DNA of 64,000 bases from Fictibacillus sp. BK138 (GTDB taxonomy: Bacteria; Bacillota; Bacilli; Bacillales; Fictibacillaceae). This document shows, piece by piece, positions 59,687-64,000 of this stretch. A model generated the notes under the pieces. That model saw nothing but the letters and a program-made list of their open reading frames with translations, made no database searches and was not told the DNA's origin. Numbering within the stretch: the stretch's first letter is position 1; each line of letters starts with the position of its first letter. A program made the position numbers and the translations under genes. The stretch covers positions 2,982,061 through 3,046,060 of the forward strand of contig NZ_SGXL01000001.1 of assembly GCF_004216955.1 (NCBI RefSeq). The letters run 5' to 3'.

Positions 59687-60891
59687 ACAGCCAGAAGTTG
59701 ATTTTATATGGAATGAACTTAACCTTTGATGCCATGCTTCTCTTTTTATTTTATGTTCTTCTTCAACAAGGTGGCTCATGGTTGGATCTAGCCTTTTACA
59801 TAACAGCACTGTTGCCTATTATTGCTGTAAGTGGGGCTTTATATATTTACAAAACCAGCCTATTTAAATTGACATTGGTATGTACAGTTTTAATTTCTGC
59901 AATGTCATTTTGGTTTTTAACCTCCTCTATCCTTTTTTCTTCGATACTTGCAGTAGTCATTGCTTGGAGAAGCTTAGAAAATTGGCAGGACCCATTTAAA
60001 ACTGACTTAGAAATCATTCTTTCAATTAGTGCGGTTTTTGCACTCTTACTTTCTTTCTTTTTCAAGGATGGATTCACAGTCATGTATGGAGCAGTCTGGC
60101 TTCAATTCATGCTCATGCTTGCCATTAAGATGACCGTTCACTATTTTAAGAATGCAGATGGTGAGAAAGTATGGAGAGACTTTTCTGTTCCGCTTTTTCT
60201 TGTTGCTTTAAGCGGTGTTGTTTTTGCCTTGTTAGGACCTCTTAAACAATTTATCTACTGGGTTTTAGATGGCGTTCTGTTCTTGATGTATTATATCGTT
60301 GCGGTCCCGCTCTGGAAGATATTCACTTTGCTGGCTGTTCCGATTGCTTATTTAATAAAACTGTTTAAAAAAGATGATGAAGCAGGCAAGTTAGAAGTTG
60401 GAAAAAATGAAGAGATTCTCGAACTAAAGCCACAAGAGCTCGCAAATGATTACTCACTTCTCTGGTGGACAGTCGCCGCCATACTGGTACTTATTGTCGC
60501 TGTTTATATTTGGAGAAAAAAGTTATTGTTTAATCTTAGACCTGATGCAGCTTTATCGGGTAATGTTTCATCATTAACCAGCTCAGATTTAAGAGGCTCT
60601 GCTTTTGGTAAGAAAAGATGGCTGCAATCAAAAGACCGAACAAGAAAAAAGTTTCTTCACTTCGAAAAAACGATGGATAAACGAGGGTATGGACGTTTAC
60701 CTGGAGAGTCAGCTCCATTATGGTTTGAACGCCTAAAACTATCTGGAGATGATGCCGAATCCGTATTACAAGCTTATGAAAAGGTGCGTTATGGCGAAGA
60801 AGAAATAACAAATGATGAGTTCAGTCTTTACGCAAAAGCAATAAAAAAATTCGAACAATCTGATCATCTTCAGAAAAAGAAGTCAAAATAA
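59680..60891 (+). CDS. Membrane protein with DUF4129 domain, no transglutaminase core
   Basis: 403 residues with about eight helices in the first ~230 and another near 265-285, then a C-terminal DUF4129 (~320-395, FLHFEKTMDKRGYGRLPGES ... ESVLQAYEKVRYG). In Bacillus relatives the third gene of MoxR-DUF58 operons is a ~740-residue protein with a transglutaminase-like domain between the helices and DUF4129 (YebA/TgpA type). That Cys-His-Asp core is missing here. GGAGG precedes the ATG, inside the DUF58 gene. Confidence 0.85.
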   Translation: MLNSQKLILYGMNLTFDAMLLFLFYVLLQQGGSWLDLAFYITALLPIIAVSGALYIYKTSLFKLTLVCTVLISAMSFWFLTSSILFSSILAVVIAWRSLENWQDPFKTDLEIILSISAVFALLLSFFFKDGFTVMYGAVWLQFMLMLAIKMTVHYFKNADGEKVWRDFSVPLFLVALSGVVFALLGPLKQFIYWVLDGVLFLMYYIVAVPLWKIFTLLAVPIAYLIKLFKKDDEAGKLEVGKNEEILELKPQELANDYSLLWWTVAAILVLIVAVYIWRKKLLFNLRPDAALSGNVSSLTSSDLRGSAFGKKRWLQSKDRTRKKFLHFEKTMDKRGYGRLPGESAPLWFERLKLSGDDAESVLQAYEKVRYGEEEITNDEFSLYAKAIKKFEQSDHLQKKKSK

Positions 60892-60906
60892 GGCTTCTTT
60901 TTTTGT
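60877..60906 (+). terminator. Terminator of the MoxR operon
   Basis: AAGAAG...CTTCTT followed by TTTTTGTG; the stem overlaps the stop. Confidence 0.65.
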
Positions 60907-60987
60907 GTGTTTTCTTTTCATTCTAAACCTCGTATATTAGACTAGGTGTATAGAAACACTCGGAATTAAGTGTTAAGGAGGATTACA

Positions 60988-61923
60988 ATGGTTCCAAAAA
61001 TATATGTTATCCACGAAAATAGTGAATGGACTGCGCCATTATTTCAGCGCTTTGAAGAATTAGGTTTACCTTATGAAGACTGGCACATGTCAAAAGGGCA
61101 TATTGATTTAACAAAAGCTCCTCCCGAAGGCGTTTTTTATAATCGGATGAGTGCTTCTTCTCATACTCGAGGCCACCGTTATGCCCCTGAGTATACTTCT
61201 GTTGTATTGGCCTGGCTTGAAAGCTACGGCAGAAAAGTATTCAATAACAGCCGAGCATTACAGCTTGAGATCAGTAAAGTAAATCAATACAGTGCTTTGA
61301 AAGCCTTTGATATTCCTGTACCTCGTACGATTGCAGCTTATGGAAAAGAAGAACTTTCAACGGCCGCAGCACATTTCGATGGTCCTTTTATTACAAAGCA
61401 TAACAGAGCGGGAAAAGGGCTTGGCGTACAATTATTTCAAACCAAAGCCGCTCTCGAAACTTATGTGAACAGTGAAACTTTTGATGAGTCCATAGATGGG
61501 ATAACGCTTCTTCAGGATTACATTGAGGCACCTGAACCGTATATCGTCCGCTGCGAATTTATAGGCGGGAAATTTCTATATGCGGTAAAAGTGGACACAT
61601 CAGAAGGGTTTGAACTTTGTCCAGCAGATGCTTGTCAGATTGGAGATCAATTTTGTCCAATCACCGAACAGCCTGAAGAACCCGAACCAAAGTTCAAGAT
61701 TCTAGAAGACTTTACTCTTCCTTACCAATCAAACATTGAAGCATTCTTAAAAGCCAACGGCATCACATTCGCCGGTATTGAAATCATTACCGATAAATCC
61801 GGAAACGTGTATGCGTATGATGTAAATACGAACACGAATTACAACCGTGAAGCTGAAGAGAAAGCCGGCATATTTGGCATGAAAGCCATCGCAAAGTTTT
61901 TAGGAAAAGAATTAAATCAATAA
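60988..61923 (+). CDS. ATP-grasp protein, RimK-like
   Basis: 311 residues. The ATP-grasp fold is seen in FITKHNRAGKGLGVQLF (P-loop-like ATP region, near 135) and the Mg-binding end GIEIITDKSGNVYAYDVNTNTNYN. It resembles RimK/glutathione-synthase-type ligases that join a carboxyl-phosphate to an amine; the substrate is unknown. AAGGAGG lies 6 nt before ATG 60988. Single gene. Confidence 0.85.
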   Translation: MVPKIYVIHENSEWTAPLFQRFEELGLPYEDWHMSKGHIDLTKAPPEGVFYNRMSASSHTRGHRYAPEYTSVVLAWLESYGRKVFNNSRALQLEISKVNQYSALKAFDIPVPRTIAAYGKEELSTAAAHFDGPFITKHNRAGKGLGVQLFQTKAALETYVNSETFDESIDGITLLQDYIEAPEPYIVRCEFIGGKFLYAVKVDTSEGFELCPADACQIGDQFCPITEQPEEPEPKFKILEDFTLPYQSNIEAFLKANGITFAGIEIITDKSGNVYAYDVNTNTNYNREAEEKAGIFGMKAIAKFLGKELNQ

Positions 61924-61933
61924 ATACAAAACG

Positions 61934-61968
61934 AAGGTGAAGAGCTTCAAGAGCTCCTCACCTTTTTT
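61934..61968 (+). terminator. Terminator of the ATP-grasp gene
   Basis: AAGGTGAAGAGCTTCAAGAGCTCCTCACCTTTTTT. Confidence 0.88.
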
Positions 61969-62017
61969 ACATAGAATATTTCTGATTGGATGTTTTTAAT
62001 AAAATCTTCAGTGAATA

Positions 62018-62147
62018 GTTAATTGAAGCGTAAGGACGAGACTCCAGCAGGATGAGTGGGACAGGTGAGACCATTCCCATTGACGCACAGCGGCGAATGC
62101 GCTAACCGCACACTCTGCGGAAAGGGAGTCCTGAAGCGGAAATTAAC
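62018..62147 (+). repeat. ~130-bp interspersed element, copy 5 (diverged)
   Basis: Forward orientation and most diverged: GTTAATTGAAGCGTAAGGACG ... AAGCGGAAATTAAC. Both ends carry the matching change (GTTGATT to GTTAATT; AATCAAC to AATTAAC), which keeps their complementarity. GGGACAGGTGAGAC is intact. Confidence 0.8.
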
Positions 62148-62183
62148 CTCTTTCAAAGACTGCAAAGTATACGAAAACAGCTT

Positions 62184-63107
62184 TTATGTATGATCAACAA
62201 CCTCTGGCGTTTGATTCAAGCTTTCCCATAAATAATAGGTTATGTAGGTTCTCCATGGTTTCCAATCTTCAGCTAACTGTCTCACTTCATCTTCAGACGG
62301 CTGATTTTCAAGATTCCAGACGTTACGAACAGCATTCCTTAAACCGATGTCTGCTGCAGGAAGAATGTCTGGTCTCCCCATTCCGAAGATCAACAGACAC
62401 TCGATCGTCCACTTCCCTATCCCTCTGATTGGAAGCAGGATCTTAAAAATTTCCTCATCCGATTTATTCCACAAAGCTTCTAAATCCAGTTTGCCATCAG
62501 TTATCATTCGTGCAAGGTCTATAATATATTCTGCTTTCCGCTGGCTGAACTGAAGCTCGCGCATATCGTCATAAGTTAATTTCGCCGTACTTTCAGGAGA
62601 AGGAAAGATTTGAAAGACATTCCCTTCTACTTCTATCTCTTTCCCTGCAAGTTTGATCAGCCGTTCTGTTAATGTACCTGCAAACGTTAAGTTTACCTGC
62701 TGGCCGATTATAATTTTAATTATCGCTTCAAAAAGATCGGTTTCGGTTAAAAGCTTCAAGCCCTTAAAACGGTTAAGCACTGAACCTAATTCATGGTGCC
62801 CAGAAAAATGTTCATATAGTGGTGAAAGGTCTAATTCTGTAGAGAACAGCTGTTGAATTTTCATCTTTGCATTTGATTCTGAAACTTTTCCGTCTATCGG
62901 TATGACCTGACAAGAAAGAAGCGGTTTCTCAAGAGAACCTTCTGATTTGATTTTTAAATAGCAAGATACATTTTCGATATGTACAATTTTTTCATACTGC
63001 GTAAAATCCTCAGAGAGTTTTAACACATGCGTCTTTCCCGTGACTGTTAAACGCTTCATCATTTTTTGAAAATCAAATGGCGGCTTAGGTGAAATCGTAA
63101 AATTCAT
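62184..63107 (-). CDS. DNA-3-methyladenine glycosylase II (AlkA-type)
   Basis: 307 residues. The helix-hairpin-helix GPD motif is LPIRGIGKWTIECLLIF, with the catalytic Asp in ILPAADIGLRNAV. The N-terminal ~115 residues form the AlkA-type beta domain (YFTISPKPPFDF-like start). It removes alkylated bases in base-excision repair. Start taken at ATG 63107 (GGAGAG 6 nt upstream); an ATG four codons earlier lies 2 nt from AGAGGAG and is less likely. Confidence 0.92.
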   Translation of the reverse strand: MNFTISPKPPFDFQKMMKRLTVTGKTHVLKLSEDFTQYEKIVHIENVSCYLKIKSEGSLEKPLLSCQVIPIDGKVSESNAKMKIQQLFSTELDLSPLYEHFSGHHELGSVLNRFKGLKLLTETDLFEAIIKIIIGQQVNLTFAGTLTERLIKLAGKEIEVEGNVFQIFPSPESTAKLTYDDMRELQFSQRKAEYIIDLARMITDGKLDLEALWNKSDEEIFKILLPIRGIGKWTIECLLIFGMGRPDILPAADIGLRNAVRNVWNLENQPSEDEVRQLAEDWKPWRTYITYYLWESLNQTPEVVDHT

Positions 63108-63139
63108 ACTTCTCTCCATCTCCTCTAAGACTTTCTAGG

Positions 63140-63334
63140 CTATTTGTTTGTATCTTCTTGTTCTCTTTGATCCGATCCCGTTTTTTCATTACTATCTTTT
63201 AAATAAGGGTTATCTTCGAGTTTGTCTACCGTATGTTTGTATGAATAACCTTTTGTTATCGCAGCTGCAAATATAATGATTACAAACACGATGATCACGA
63301 GTGAAATAAGTATTGAAATCGTTAGCGTGCTCAT
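63140..63334 (-). CDS. Small membrane protein, YtzI-like
   Basis: 64 residues: one long N-terminal helix (~5-28, ISILISLVIIVFVIIIFAAA) then GYSYKHTVDKLEDNPYLKD and a charged tail. The YKHTVD segment recalls the YtzI family of unknown function. Assignment is tentative. It lies just upstream of the AlkA gene on the same strand. Confidence 0.6.
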   Translation of the reverse strand: MSTLTISILISLVIIVFVIIIFAAAITKGYSYKHTVDKLEDNPYLKDSNEKTGSDQREQEDTNK

Positions 63335-63389
63335 GAGTGCTCCTTTTTCAAATAATTGACTTAATACTTGTATGATAGCATATTCTGCT

Positions 63390-63432
63390 AAAAAAAAAGC
63401 AGCCTAAGCCATGGAGATGACTATAGACTGCT
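63390..63432 (-). terminator. Terminator of the right-end nitroreductase
   Basis: Minus-strand AAGCAGTCTATAG...GGCTGCTTTTTTTT, just past the stop at 63441. Confidence 0.75.
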
Positions 63433-63440
63433 TGTAGGTT

Positions 63441-64000
63441 TTAAAGTTTTTCTTCGTATTTTTCATGCATGATTAAACGGTTAACATCAAATCGTTCTGT
63501 AGGTTTCGCTGGTCCGTCTGCGTAACCTAAGGTGATCATCATTACAGGAATGAATCGTTCAGGAATACCCAGTGCAGGCAAGATGGCTTCGTGATCAAAC
63601 CCTGTCATCGGACATGAATCAATGCCTAGCGCTTTTGCCGCGAGCATAAGCTGCATCGCTCCAAGTGAAGCGTTCTTAAGAGCTTCTCTCTCCCCTAATG
63701 GACGGCCTTGGGAATAGGCGCTTTTAATATTCTTAAGCAAGATGTTTCGCGCTTCTTCAGGTGCTTTTTCAAATACTTCTGAAGCCACTTTATCCGCTTC
63801 CGTGTCGCCTAGGACGATTACAACTGCCGATGCATCAAGAACATGCTTCTGATTGTAGGCAATCGGAAACAATTTTTCTTTCTGTTCTTGAGAAGTTACA
63901 ACAATAAAGCGCCAGTGCTGAAGATTCCATGCAGATGGAGCTTTCCCTGCCATCTCTAAAATTTTATGAATAGTCTCGTTAGGGATCTCTTTATCCTTTT
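63441..64000 (-). CDS. Nitroreductase family protein, 5-prime end beyond window
   Basis: The frame is open to the window edge; residues before the internal Met (EIPNETIHKILEMAGKAPSA) belong to the protein, so the start lies beyond base 64000. Visible are the FMN-site segment APSAWNLQHWRF, GDTEADKVAS, and DSCPMTGFD near the C-terminal half. It is a paralogue of the nitroreductase at 218-865. Length seen is ~186 residues; about 30 more (with the RRS motif) are expected outside. Confidence 0.9.
   Translation of the reverse strand, partial: KDKEIPNETIHKILEMAGKAPSAWNLQHWRFIVVTSQEQKEKLFPIAYNQKHVLDASAVVIVLGDTEADKVASEVFEKAPEEARNILLKNIKSAYSQGRPLGEREALKNASLGAMQLMLAAKALGIDSCPMTGFDHEAILPALGIPERFIPVMMITLGYADGPAKPTERFDVNRLIMHEKYEEKL

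Overview
The window reads as chromosome of a low-GC, Gram-positive, spore-forming member of the Bacillaceae. The evidence is strong AGGAGG-type ribosome-binding sites, sigma-A and sigma-B promoters, CtsR, cre and WalR sites, three Spo0E-family phosphatases, a YjcZ-type sporulation peptide, ClpE and an MhqO/MhqD pair. Fictibacillus or a close relative is my guess, from overall resemblance only. I saw no rRNA, tRNA, CRISPR, prophage or complete insertion sequence. Most genes lie on the minus strand and most end in a clear rho-independent terminator.

Layout. 1-5.1 kb: a 20-bp tandem array, a nitroreductase, small membrane proteins, a PAP2 phosphatase, a sigma-B-type stress protein, CorA and a VanW protein. 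5.2-13 kb: a permease/partner pair (YcgR/YcgQ type), a vanadium-haloperoxidase-like protein, a frameshifted methyltransferase, an ArsA/Get3-type ATPase with a cory-CC-star partner, CstA behind a cre site, and a MarR regulator. 13-21 kb: a small XRE protein, a hydrolase, a ParB-like protein with a 27-residue peptide gene, a fatty-acid desaturase and a 1448-residue subtilase. 21-29 kb: a quinone/electrophile detoxification operon behind two palindromic operators, an aldo/keto reductase, and many small stress or sporulation genes. 29-36 kb: penicillin-acylase-like enzyme, gamma-glutamylcyclotransferase-like protein, a holin-like (type I toxin) peptide, and ClpE under CtsR. 36-47 kb: lipoprotein, FAD oxidase, YbjQ, DUF2785, a chemoreceptor with a CheW, metallophosphoesterase, XRE regulator and multi-PAS histidine kinase. 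47-64 kb: HU, SDR, a SNF2 helicase operon, a c-di-GMP riboswitch in front of a Spo0E-like gene, a Na+/H+ antiporter, a WalR-linked 3D-domain wall protein, UppP, a MoxR-DUF58-DUF4129 operon, an ATP-grasp protein, AlkA and a second nitroreductase cut by the window end.

Three things stand out beyond ordinary genes. (1) Five intergenic tandem arrays, each with its own core sequence but all with a unit of 20-21 bp, three of them at exactly 21 bp throughout. (2) Five copies of a ~130-bp element with GTTGATT...AATCAAC ends, in both orientations; one copy carries matching changes at both ends. (3) A c-di-GMP-I riboswitch directly upstream of a Spo0E-family phosphatase gene, which would link c-di-GMP to the sporulation phosphorelay. 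Further candidates are a type I toxin locus, an HPr-like protein without the active-site histidine, and a micro-peptide gene beside a ParB-like gene.
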